NCBI GenBank assembly: GCA_907163375.1
Contig: CAJQUW010003059.1
Location: 62,001 to 126,000, forward strand
DNA length: 64,000 nt
Source of the DNA: Prostheceraeus crozeri
Taxonomy: Eukaryota > Platyhelminthes > Polycladida > Euryleptidae
Direction of reading: 5' to 3'
Shown here: positions 20,501-29,289 of the stretch, in pieces
How positions within the stretch are numbered: the stretch's first letter is position 1
How the letters are laid out: the number at the start of each line of letters is the position of its first letter
Program-made: the position numbers and the translations under genes
Notes under the pieces: model-generated
Told to the model about the DNA's origin: nothing
What the model saw: only the letters and a program-made list of their open reading frames with translations
Databases searched by the model: none

Positions 20501-21806
20501 TTATGTTTGAACGAACGACATTTGGCAGCGCTTTCATAAAATCGAAATTTTTATTCAGTCACCCCGAAAGTAGACTGAAATCAGACAAATTCCATCAGAA
20601 AACAAAAGACAAATGATTTGGGTGCATTTTTCATCATTCTCATTACGATTCCGCGGAGAAAACTGAACAAACGAAGGATGTTAAAGCAAGAGCATCGTTC
20701 ATGCAGTTTAATAAAGGAAAGATTAGTAATTTCTTAGACGGACGAGCTTGAAGAGCTGTGTATCTTCCTAAATTTTATTGCCAATTTGCTAAATTTCTCC
20801 GACTGTTCCCTTGCATGCCAATGCTGAGATGTCATTTCGAGGAAGTCCCTCTTACGTGGGACATCTGCATGCAACGTTATAGTTTCGGTTAATCGTGTCA
20901 ACGATTGTGCGATTGATCCCAGAGTTGTCGCTGAAAAGGCTCAAAGAAGAGGAAATGCATTGAATCGGTGATTCCAATTTGTGCCCTGTCCTTTGATAGC
21001 ACTGGAGCTATGACGGAGACAGACGTAGGAAAACGAACGAAAGTCGCCATACCATGTGACTCTTTCTAAGACTGCGTTGCCAGAGTCCACTTGAATGCCA
21101 CCGTCCACATGGGCGCTGTTTTCTGTGCATCTTGTTGCTTCTTATGCGATTAATGATTGATTTTTAATTTCATTCTAATTTTGATTCGCATATCTGTATC
21201 GTCGAGCGATATTTGTTCACAATAAATACAATTGACTGTAATTTTATTCATCTTTTCACTATTTGCTATAAAAATTCCGATGTATCAAAGGAAAATGCAG
21301 AAGTACAGAATGTGCATAAGGCACATGCGGGATCATACAGCTATCTTGTTGGAAGTACAGACTTACATTAAAACCTAAAAAGTCTACTTGCATCCGATAA
21401 TACAATATGGTCACGATATATCGAAGTTGATGAACATTATGGTTGAGCAAAGTTGTCAATTTCTTATATAGTGGATCATGTGAGGAAGGACCAGTATCTG
21501 AGGACAATGATGAATTAAGTAGGCCTAATCTGCTTTCCAAATGCCTTAATGTAAATACCGGTATAAATACTGGTATGTCATTCAGATTACTCGTCTTGGC
21601 AAACAGGTAATTTTATAATTGTAAATGGGATAAATATCAAATAAGTTAAAATCATAGACAGCGGATATCAGCACTGAGGTCTACAAAATATTCAATGTAA
21701 AATTAAGGGGTAATCAACCAAGTTACTGATGACGTGTGCGGTGACACCGTCCATCAGGTCCTAGGTTGCAATTAACCATCTTCATGCGAGCATATGGCAG
21801 TCAATC
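20501..21806. other. Spacer with no recognised gene
   Basis: No coding similarity, RNA gene or repeat that I can support, only scattered short frames. It is ordinary AT-rich DNA ending at the target site of element P. Confidence 0.6.
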
Positions 21807-21812
21807 TCCAAG
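21807..21812. repeat. Target-site duplication of element P, left copy
   Basis: TCCAAG directly before the element terminus (AGTAGTAAG...). The identical TCCAAG follows the right terminus at 40,857-40,862. Six bases is the duplication length of Polinton integrases. Confidence 0.8.
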
Positions 21813-21839
21813 AGTAGTAAGAAAACGGCGAACACCCGA

Positions 21840-22170
21840 CCGGCGCGCCCCCCCTCTGGAACGACAGAGTGTCGTGGTGTGCCGGCCAGGTGGGTCCAGG
21901 TTCGCTGACGTCCCCCCCCCTCTGGAACGACAGAGTGTCGTGGTGGACTTGGGCGACCGCCAGGTTTTGTCTTGAGGCTATAGTGTGTGATGTTTTTCGT
22001 GAAATCTGATGAATGTTGGATTGTAAAATGGACTGTTTCGAGTGGAAGCAGTGCTCGGATGTGAAAACGGAGGCCAGATTTGGATTCAGCGTGAAATTCT
22101 GCATCGGTATGGTGAATTTGAAAGCAATCGGAGAGAAAAATTTTCGCTGACGTCCCCCCCCCCCCGGCAC
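21840..22170. repeat. Terminal poly-C / hairpin repeats, left end of P
   Basis: Two copies (about 21,848-21,878 and 21,911-21,944) of a motif made of 8-9 C, then TCTGGAACGACAGAGTGTCG; ACGACA-GAG-TGTCGT inside it is a hairpin. TTCGCTGACGTC plus poly-C occurs at 21,901 and again at 22,144. The same motifs recur at the right end (40,500-40,830, inverted) and at the left end of B. Their position suggests terminal recognition or replication-origin sites. Confidence 0.75.
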
Positions 22171-22703
22171 CGACCTTCCAACTTTGCTTCCAGTGGACGG
22201 ATTTTCTCGTGCAATAGCTCGTTTGAAAGCTAAGAGTGAGACAAATTCACTGAAAGAAACGGCTTGTTCATATCTGTCTTCGTTTAGATGTGAGACGCCA
22301 TTTAAGATTTTGGGAGATTGGCGAAAAACGACAGAGTTAGAATTTTGGACGTTTTGGGCTCTAGCGTCAAAACGAAGCATCGGATGGGAAAACGGATTTC
22401 AGATTTGGAATCAGCATGAAATTCTCTATCAACATGGTGAGTTTAAAGTCAATCGGAAAGAAAAAATTTTTCTTCACGAAATATTTTCGAGAAAACGACA
22501 GAGTTAGAATTTTTGCGATGGCTGTGGGCTGTAGAGCCAAAACGAAGCATCGGATGGGAAAACGGAGGCCAGATTCGGATTCAGCGTCCAATTCTACATG
22601 GAAATGGTGTATTTCCAGCTCAATCGGACCTCTAGAATCGGCGATAGAAGCGTTTTAAGTTTTTGGATGATGGGTATTACGTCATCAGCTGATCGCCACA
22701 AAC

Positions 22704-22757
22704 TATATAAGCTGGGAACCGACAGAGACTTGACATTAATACGAGAGATTGTCAACG
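22704..22757 (+). promoter_or_regulatory. TATA box and leader exon of the terminal gene (left arm)
   Basis: TATATAA at 22,704-22,710 is followed by a short leader ending in GTCAACG|GTAAGT; the donor is at 22,757/22,758. The matching acceptor is CTTCTTCAG at 23,411-23,419, giving a 662-bp intron in the 5' leader. Transcription runs inward from the element end. Confidence 0.6.
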
Positions 22758-23422
22758 GTAAGTCGTCTCTCTGAGCTCCGATGATAGCTTCGGACATTCC
22801 AAATTCCGGGTTTCTGTAAGAAACCGACTTAGAAAATTTCATTGCTGATATCAGCTAAGGCGTCAGACTTAGAGGTTAGCCAGGAGATGGCCTTCGTCTC
22901 CAGGCCATAAAAGACTCCAAAACTTTAAAGGCTTGTAACTTTGCTTCTACAAGTCCGTTTGACTTGATTCAAAAAAGGTTCGGTCGCTATTGACCTGCCC
23001 TAAGTGATACACTACTTATAAAATTTCATAAGTAGTGCTAAAAAGTTGAAAAATTAAAATTCACTAGTTTTGGAGGTTTTCTGGGGTTTTCGACCCTGCT
23101 GAATTCAACTAAGACATTTATAAAGTTGTGGGAGGCGAGCTTCGGCTTGGAATTTGCAACCTTTGTAAACAATCCACTGGTTTTCATGTCAAAATCGGGG
23201 TCCGGATACCAACACAGTGATATGACACACGCTCTGTCCGCGGGAGGTTGGATTTGTGGGCCGAGGCCTTGGAGTTGGGATAACATCCCCTCTGAGTAAT
23301 GCCTGTAACGGATTCAAAGGTTCGACACTTTCCACCAATCTCACAATTTAGCTGTATGATTATAAGAATGACTGCCAATGTCGCCTGTCAGTAATTCCAT
23401 TTTATCTTTCCTTCTTCAGATA

Positions 23423-24598
23423 ATGGGAGGCAACTCAAAATTTTTGATCAAGAAGTGTCTATGTGGTGAAATAAAGAGGGGTGCTGAGTTCAAGCGCCAT
23501 TTGAATAAGTATAAGGATGCTCCAAATGAGCATAAGGAATTAGCTGAAATATCTGGCTGTATTCATTGCTTAAAATTTACCAAAGGCAAGCAGAATGAGG
23601 AATTTTACGCTACTCACTTAGCATGTCCAACCACAAAGGTTGCCAATTACACGACATCGGACGTTGGCAAAATGATAGTCAGATACTTCAACGAAACATC
23701 CGACGATGTAGAAACGGATCTAGATAAAGTGATACAGTCAATCATAGGGTCCGATCACAGTGCAGCATGCAATGATAAAAACGTTGATACTGAATCTGAG
23801 GAAGGAGTCGCCACAAACAAAGCTGTCGAGAAGCCAATACTCGACGATGTAGAAACGGATCTAGATAAAGCGATACAGTCAATCATAGGGTCCGATCACA
23901 GTGCAGCAGGCAATGATGAAAACGATGATAGTGAATCTGAGGAAGTAGTCGTCACAAACAAAGCTATCAAGAAGCCAATACTTCACTCCTCCCCCAAAAC
24001 AACAAAGGGGATTAAAAAACAGACTGAGCAGTGGTGTAAAGACAGTGAGATCGCAAAAGTCAGTCAGGAATTTGCTATAAGGAAGATAAAAGACGAACTC
24101 ACCCGATATAAGAATGAGTGCGCTGCGCTCAAGGATGAAAATTTCAGCTTCAAAGCCCAAGTGTCGGAAATACGTAGTTTGAAGACACAGGTAAAAAACC
24201 TAGAGCCCTACCAACAGAGGGCAATCACCAGCGAGAAGCGGGTAGATGAGCAGGTGAAACTCATTAAAAGTTTGAGGGTCAAGGAAGAGACGCTCCAACT
24301 TCAACTTGAGCAGACAAAATTGAGTCTGGTTGAGGCTAGAAACGTCACTATGAAGGAGAAGCGAACAACACTTCACCTTCCCATTACGTCTAGCAGAATT
24401 GTCGATGATATTCTGATTCAGAAAGAGGAGTTAGATTGGTCCTTTGAGTGCTACGAAGGGGCAATGCCAGACATACGTTGTCTTTATATCTCCATAACAC
24501 ATGATGGAGAAATTAAGGAATTAAGCCACCGCAAGCGAAAGTTGCCGGCAAAGTACCTGCCTCAGCCACCACCATCAAAGGTTCAACGAACCGGTTGA
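23423..24598 (+). CDS. Zinc-finger / coiled-coil protein, left arm
   Basis: I place the start at MGGNSKF (23,423), four bases after the splice acceptor, rather than at an upstream in-frame Met inside the intron; that gives 391 residues. N-terminal Cys/His cluster (KKCLCG, FKRHLNKY, GCIHCLKF); an acidic middle with a tandem internal repeat of about 49 residues (DDVETDLDK...IQSIIGSDHSAA twice); a long coiled coil (about 215-320 in this numbering); and a C-terminal block (LYISITHDGEIKEL) ending in a basic, proline-rich tail. It resembles in layout the spliced gene at the end of element A. Unknown function; DNA-end binding or replication-compartment scaffolding are possibilities only. A second intron (24,610-24,671, GTAAGT...TTTTCAG) follows the stop. 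Confidence 0.65.
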   Translation: MGGNSKFLIKKCLCGEIKRGAEFKRHLNKYKDAPNEHKELAEISGCIHCLKFTKGKQNEEFYATHLACPTTKVANYTTSDVGKMIVRYFNETSDDVETDLDKVIQSIIGSDHSAACNDKNVDTESEEGVATNKAVEKPILDDVETDLDKAIQSIIGSDHSAAGNDENDDSESEEVVVTNKAIKKPILHSSPKTTKGIKKQTEQWCKDSEIAKVSQEFAIRKIKDELTRYKNECAALKDENFSFKAQVSEIRSLKTQVKNLEPYQQRAITSEKRVDEQVKLIKSLRVKEETLQLQLEQTKLSLVEARNVTMKEKRTTLHLPITSSRIVDDILIQKEELDWSFECYEGAMPDIRCLYISITHDGEIKELSHRKRKLPAKYLPQPPPSKVQRTG

Positions 24599-24711
24599 AT
24601 TGATTTATGGTAAGTTAATATCATCTCTATCACTTGAATATAATTTCATCTATTTTTCCTTCTATTTTCAGATAAGACGAGAACGAACCAAAGGCTCTCA
24701 TAAGGGCCACC

Positions 24712-24828
24712 ATGGGGCAAGACATGATAGAACCTCCACGCGGTTTGCCCTGGGCAGTCTTTAGACTGGCGAATACTATCATTAAGTTGAATCTGCTATC
24801 TGTCAACTTGAACGTTGCGTCGCGTTAG
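24712..24828 (+). CDS. Conserved mini-protein, copy 1 (MGQDMIEPPRG peptide), left arm
   Basis: 38 residues with an ideal Kozak context (GCCACCATGG), starting MGQDMIEPPRGLPW. A second copy of the same sequence lies at 25,193. Of five base differences across the shared stretch, four are silent in this frame and one changes Arg to Gly, which argues that this strand and frame is coding. It may be an exon of a longer spliced product following the intron at 24,610-24,671. Function unknown. Confidence 0.45.
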   Translation: MGQDMIEPPRGLPWAVFRLANTIIKLNLLSVNLNVASR

Positions 24829-24833
24829 AGAGG

Positions 24834-24840
24834 TATATAA
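24834..24840 (+). promoter_or_regulatory. TATA box of the 88-residue gene (left arm)
   Basis: TATATAA, 39 bases upstream of the Met at 24,873, with a CATTTCATTTCATTTCAATC leader between. Present in both arms. Confidence 0.6.
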
Positions 24841-24872
24841 ACCACTACCTCTCATTTCATTTCATTTCAATC

Positions 24873-25139
24873 ATGCAGACGACGAACAGTCAAGTCAGCT
24901 CTCCTCGCGGACCGCAGTTAAGACTGCGAAATTTATTTAACGAATTTGTTAGACTAGAGGAGCAAGACAGAGCCCACAACAATGTTGCTCGGATTGGCAA
25001 TCCGATGACAGCAAGTGTTGTCAATCCAATGGAATGGCGGTACATTCCACTTTTCACTCACATGCCAACTAGCATGGAAGTCGACACTGCTGAGGTTGAA
25101 CGGTTTCGACTCTCTCTCAGCAGAATCGGTATGGAGTAA
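24873..25139 (+). CDS. 88-residue protein of unknown function, left arm
   Basis: TATA-driven small gene; the right-arm copy (37,529-37,795) is almost identical. It starts MQTTNSQVSSPRGPQL and has a helical middle (LRNLFNEFVRLEEQDRAH) and a strand-rich end. No known motif. It lies between the two copies of the MGQDMIEPPRG peptide, so the three may be exons of one transcription unit; the small separate gene is the simplest reading. Confidence 0.45.
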   Translation: MQTTNSQVSSPRGPQLRLRNLFNEFVRLEEQDRAHNNVARIGNPMTASVVNPMEWRYIPLFTHMPTSMEVDTAEVERFRLSLSRIGME

Positions 25140-25141
25140 GA

Positions 25142-25345
25142 TTGCTGATGACGACTCCCGAGAACGAACCACCGGCTCTCTTAAGGGCCACCATGGGGCA
25201 AGACATGATAGAACCTCCACGCGGTCTGCCCTGGGCAGTCTTCGGACTGGCGAATACTATCATTAAGTTGAATTTGCTATCAGTCAACTTGAACGTTGCA
25301 AATGAAGTTCGGTGTAATACTTCCTTTCGACGGGCGTTCCTGTAA
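25142..25345 (+). CDS. Conserved mini-protein, copy 2 (MGQDMIEPPRG peptide), left arm
   Basis: Open for 67 codons from 25,142, with the conserved, Kozak-flanked Met at 25,193 giving 50 residues. The N-terminal 37 residues of the peptide equal copy 1 except one Gly/Arg change; the C-terminal end (NEVRCNTSFRRAFL) is different. The upstream ENEPPALLRAT segment is also shared with copy 1, so the duplicated unit is larger than the peptide. Function unknown. Confidence 0.4.
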   Translation: MLMTTPENEPPALLRATMGQDMIEPPRGLPWAVFGLANTIIKLNLLSVNLNVANEVRCNTSFRRAFL

Positions 25346-25636
25346 AGGGCGGCGGTGAAACCCGTAGCTATGTATACCGCAAGGGACATTCGGCAATGGT
25401 CAATCTTGTTAAACCTCTCTGCGTCATGTTTGCAAGTGATTGCCTCTGTCTCAACGTAGTATGCATTCGCGCCAGGGCGACATTTAGCCAACTGTCGAAG
25501 GTTGCCTAAAACTTTCCATTGCATACGTTATGAGAACCATGAGTTCTACCTGTCTCTGTCAATGAGACGAATTGATGAATGGAATGAAATGGGAGGACAC
25601 TCACGCGCCACACGCAACATAACACACTTCTCTCTT

Positions 25637-26048
25637 CCGTAGTCTAACAAGCTCTTTACACATGGATCGCAGTCGATTGCTATCCCTGTATTAGAAGTGT
25701 AAGATATCTTGATTTTATTTAACACTATTTCAACTACCATCATCGCCCATATGAAATGTTTTAAGATTTACAAGTTAGACTAAGCGTGCTACTATTTCCA
25801 AATGAAAAAGTATACATGGTTAAATCATCCACTTAAGCCCATCCGTAGTCTAACAAGCTCTTTACACATGGATCGCAGTCGATTGCTATCCCTGTATCAG
25901 AAGTGTAAGCTATCTTAATTTTATTTAACACTATTTCATCTACCATCATCGCCCATATGAAATGTTATAAGATTTACAAGTTAGACTAAGCGTGTTACTA
26001 TTTCCAAATGAAAAAGTATACATGGTTAAATCATCCACTGAAGCCCCA
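25637..26048. repeat. 206-bp tandem repeat, two copies (left arm)
   Basis: The unit begins CCGTAGTCTAACAAGCTC at 25,637 and again at 25,843 (206 bases apart) and ends near CATCCACTTAAGCCC. It contains GTTAGACTAAGCGTGCTACT, related to a motif that recurs in the central satellite. The right arm has three copies, which explains the shift in arm register here. Confidence 0.85.
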
Positions 26049-26096
26049 TTCAAGTAAGTCAGTATGAAAGCAAAGATAATACGAAATAAAAATTTA

Positions 26097-26312
26097 TTAT
26101 GGCATGTATTTCAAAAGGTCTTCATCGTCAATATCGTCCCAGAGTCTGGCTTCACATAGATAACAAAAACAGTTCACTTGCTTTAATCGTTCTTCTACTG
26201 CGAGCCTCACTTTGTCGATATACTCCCACTCCGCCATAGTTCGTGGCTGGGAGTTGGGGGTGTACCATTCCCATAATTGGTGGAGGAATTTGGTGCTGGC
26301 GATCTCCATCAC
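26097..26312 (-). CDS. 71-residue protein with CxxC, transcribed outward (left arm)
   Basis: It starts MMEIASTKFLHQLWEW, has a charged helix and a CFCYLC motif, and ends in an acidic DDIDDEDLLKYMP tail. The stop runs into an AATAAA signal (CCATAATAAA), as expected of a compact gene end. The right-arm copy (36,150-36,365) is identical in sequence. It may be the last exon of a longer gene. Unknown function. Confidence 0.4.
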   Translation of the reverse strand: MMEIASTKFLHQLWEWYTPNSQPRTMAEWEYIDKVRLAVEERLKQVNCFCYLCEARLWDDIDDEDLLKYMP

Positions 26313-26342
26313 TATTCGTGAGTGTCGTTAGAAAGTGTATCA

Positions 26343-26850
26343 TGGTTTGTAAAAGTTTTACTGCAACACAGGTTGATGCATAGTTAGAAAAGTTTGATCA
26401 TCAACGTTGTATTCGTAAGTCTAGTCGGAAACTGTATCATGGTTTGTAAAAGCAAAGTTAGTGTAGTCAGAAACTTTATCATGTTGTACAAAAGTTTTAT
26501 TGCAACACAGGTTGATGTATAGTTAGAAAGTTTGATCATCAACGTTTTATTTGTAAGTCTAGTCAGAAAGTGTATCATGGTTTGCAAAGTTAGTGTAGTC
26601 AAATAATTTTACTGTGACACCCGTTTGAGAAAGTAAAGTCTGATCATCGAAGTTGTATTCGTGAGTGTCGTTAGAAAGTGTATCATGGTTTGTAAAAGTT
26701 TTACTGCAACACAGGTTGATGTATAGTTAGAAAAGTTTGATCATGACGTTTTATGAAACACACATGTCATGAAATGTAAGCGTTAGTGTAGTCAAATAAT
26801 TTACCGCGACGCACGTTTGTGAAAATAAAGTTTGATCATTGACGTTGTAT
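26343..26850. repeat. Degenerate tandem repeats with GTATCATGGTTTGTAAAAG (left arm)
   Basis: Roughly 70- to 110-bp degenerate units alternate GTATCATGGTTTG(T/C)AAAG, GCAACACAGGTTGATG and AGTTTGATCATCAACGTT. Mirrored at about 35,640-36,120 in the right arm. Non-coding; small frames within it have repetitive, meaningless products. Confidence 0.7.
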
Positions 26851-27465
26851 GACTGACCGAACTCATCACAGCACTAGAAAGTTTTAGAAGGTTTTACTGC
26901 ACAGTGTAGATTGTCTTGTAACTTACTTTCACAGTGTTAGAAATTTTTATTGGAGATAGTTGCCAAATGTTTCCCTATTAGAAATTCAAACTTCATGACT
27001 GTTAGATTAGCTTCATCAGGTTTAGTAAAAGCAGTTTTCTACTGCAGTAAGACTGCGAGTTTAGAATGTTATATGAAAACAGTGTTCATCACAGCGCTAG
27101 AAAGTTTTACTGCGCTGTGTAGATTGTTTCACACAAGGTCTTATAGTCAGCGTTGAATGTTTTATAAACCAGATGTTGTCACACACGTTGAGTGTGTGAG
27201 AGCTAGTTCCATGACATTGAATCGCATGGGTTGTAAAGTTCATAATCCAAGGCTAGGCTCCTCTACGGTTGGATTTAGGGTTTTATATTACATGCGTTAA
27301 CCGTTCGTGTAGAATATGTGAAGCACATGTTCGCTTAAATGCAAATGTTGAAATAAGTTTGTAAGAAGTCTTTGACAGGTTGTTGTGAAACGTAGCGAAC
27401 GTTGAAGAAATGTTTCTGCAGTCACACTCGTCAGCGTGCCAGCTTTACTAAATGTGTTCTATTCT

Positions 27466-27513
27466 CCAATGAGGATTTTTGTCTAATGAGAATCAAGCAT
27501 TCCTTTATAAATA
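27466..27513 (+). promoter_or_regulatory. CCAAT and TATA boxes of the 235-residue gene (left arm)
   Basis: CCAAT at 27,466-27,470 and TATAAATA at 27,506-27,513, about 100 bases upstream of the ATG at 27,612. Element B has the same arrangement, with an extra CCAAT box. Confidence 0.6.
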
Positions 27514-27611
27514 GAGAGCCTTCCACAGTGAGAATCATTCCATCGTTGAATCGTACAAGTGACGGACGCACATTCTCTCTCTCTACATCCCTGTTATATT
27601 ATCCAACTAAA

Positions 27612-28386
27612 ATGGTAAGTCGCTACTTTCCTCCCTCTCCTCCCTTGAACGTAAACTTGATAGAATCTTTTTTATTTTCATGCATCTTCTACATCTACTA
27701 CACTGGCAGGACAAAATGGTGGCCAGACGTTACAAGGTTCGCTACGATCAGATCATCTACAACTGAGGCCAGTGGAAGAAACAACCAAGGTACATAATCC
27801 TACACCGCTACAGCGTAAATTTAAACAAGTCTTGCGTTATGACGATCATAGCGTAGTACTCCGAACGGGAATGCTCCCTTCCACGGATGTCAAGATAATG
27901 CGCAATCAGTATGGGAACTACATACTGATCCCCGTGAGTCCGTACATTCGCCACCAACTTGATATTATTGAAGAGTACGTGACATTAAATATGGACATTC
28001 CTACTCCTCTTGCTCAAGAGTGGAAGGCGAGAGATGACAAGGATACTCCCTATAGAAAGATTTGGGATGGTAATCACATTTGCCTACCGGTATCACATTG
28101 GTGTACTTACTATAAGAAGGAGGGAGATCAATCAATGCCCATCAGATGTGATGAGCTCGGAGAAGGTAGTTGGGATATCCTTTTCAAAGTGAATGGGCTA
28201 TATTATGGTCAGCACAAAGATAACAAAATAGCCTCTCTCTCGATATACACTGAATCCATCCTATATATTCCAAAGCCACCCAACGTAGATGACATAATTG
28301 ATCAAATCCTTAACAGCAGTGGTACGAAACGCAAGTCGGACAAGAATGCTGCCTCAAAACGCAAATCAAATAAGGAGAATTACTAG
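27612..28386 (+). CDS. Conserved Polinton protein of unknown function, left-arm copy
   Basis: Same gene as 48,640-49,415 in element B, where the structure is described (a one-codon first exon, a 68-bp intron, then the main exon). The main frame here reads openly to 28,386 and differs from B by only a few residues. It contains the block GLYYGQHKDNKIASLS, a YIPKPP motif and the basic tail (TKRKSDK, SKRKSNKEN). Homologous to the partial gene at the start of element A. Confidence 0.6.
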
Positions 28387-28420
28387 TCCTTTCCTAACTC
28401 TACCCTATGACAATTCGCTT

Positions 28421-28546
28421 ATGTGCTTTGAGTGTCGTAGGCGTGGTCTTATTAGATACATTTTACTTCTTTGTTGCCATCATATCATTTGTGTATTTTG
28501 TCGTGAAAAGCATCGATGTAATTCTTCTTTTTGTAATATGATATAG
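28421..28546 (+). CDS. Mini RING-like zinc protein, left-arm copy
   Basis: 41 residues from the Met of MCFECRRRG, 34 bases behind the preceding stop. CFEC, CCHH, CVFC and two further Cys (HRC, SFC) give a Cys/His spacing like a C3HC4 RING finger. Conserved in the right arm (33,915-34,040) and in B (49,450-49,575). The same frame is open further upstream, overlapping the previous gene. Could be a very small E3-type zinc protein. Confidence 0.4.
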   Translation: MCFECRRRGLIRYILLLCCHHIICVFCREKHRCNSSFCNMI

Positions 28547-28598
28547 AACGTTTCCTTAGATGTGTAAATTTCCGTTTTAGGCTTCTATCATCATTTTT

Positions 28599-29129
28599 AT
28601 GGATTGTGAGGGTGAACCTGTACAGGAGCTCAGTGCTATTGCTATGAACAATTGGACATATCAGATTGTTAGTGTCTATCATCAACATGCCAACTGCGAT
28701 CCCAATGTTGATCAATGGGCGAGAAAGCACAATCATGGACTTAATCTGAAATATTTGCAAGACTATGGCTTTTCTTGTGAGAGTGCTCTTCTTATTGACT
28801 TTAAACGATGGTTAGCTGCTTTCAATGTTATACGCATCTTTTGTAATAATCCTGGTAAGGAGAGGAAAGTATTTCCCAATCTAGTCATTAATGATATTTT
28901 GCTCCCACCTTGGGATAGTAGAGTGAATCAACACTATCATGAAGTCACGAAACGTTTTAAGGATTTGTGTGTTCCTATTTTGTCTGTTCGTTGTAGTAGC
29001 TACGTTCATAACCAATGCTTCTTTCCTCCTTACCTCAACACTGCCAAAGTCCTGTATGGTTATCATTGCTCGCTATATGACAGTTACCAGCTGTATCTAT
29101 TTTATCTGTTTCAAACCATTGATTTGTAA
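28599..29129 (+). CDS. DEDDh exonuclease-like protein, left-arm copy
   Basis: 176 residues. It begins MDCEGEPVQELSAI, an Exo I-type D-x-E motif (D2, E4); a HGLN block near residues 46-49 resembles the HGIT of DEDDh enzymes; it ends with HCSLYDSY (156-163), fitting the HxAxxD Exo III motif. The Exo II region (RIFCNNPGKERK) lacks an obvious Asp, so activity is uncertain. Related proteins, often starting D-x-EG-x-PVQELSA, occur in invertebrate genomes as I recall. A role in processing element DNA ends or degrading host nucleic acid is inference. AATAAA at 29,152-29,157. Confidence 0.55.
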   Translation: MDCEGEPVQELSAIAMNNWTYQIVSVYHQHANCDPNVDQWARKHNHGLNLKYLQDYGFSCESALLIDFKRWLAAFNVIRIFCNNPGKERKVFPNLVINDILLPPWDSRVNQHYHEVTKRFKDLCVPILSVRCSSYVHNQCFFPPYLNTAKVLYGYHCSLYDSYQLYLFYLFQTIDL

Positions 29130-29289
29130 TGCATGCTTGCTACAGTTATTCAATAAATGTTATTATGCTAGGAGTTGTTATCATGCAACGGATGGCTTAG
29201 ACGAAGGGTGATCATATCTTTTTCAAATGACTGTGGAACATTGATTTCCATGATGAAGATTTAAACAGTTAGATTCGATGACGAATAAG

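Noticed and set aside
21259-21540. 93-residue - strand frame in the spacer
   Set aside because: No recognisable motif, promoter or relative elsewhere in the window; length is within chance for this base composition.
21772-22380. Long - strand frames through the terminal repeats of P (also 40,287-40,908)
   Set aside because: They run across poly-C/poly-G and hairpin repeats, differ in frame between the arms as the C runs change length, and repeat the same odd product at the left end of B.
25117-25524. A 135-residue - strand frame (and its right-arm mirror at 37,144-37,551) that looks protein-like
   Set aside because: It covers the duplicated mini-protein on the other strand. Base differences between the duplicate copies are mostly silent on the + strand but change residues in this frame, so I take the + strand as coding.
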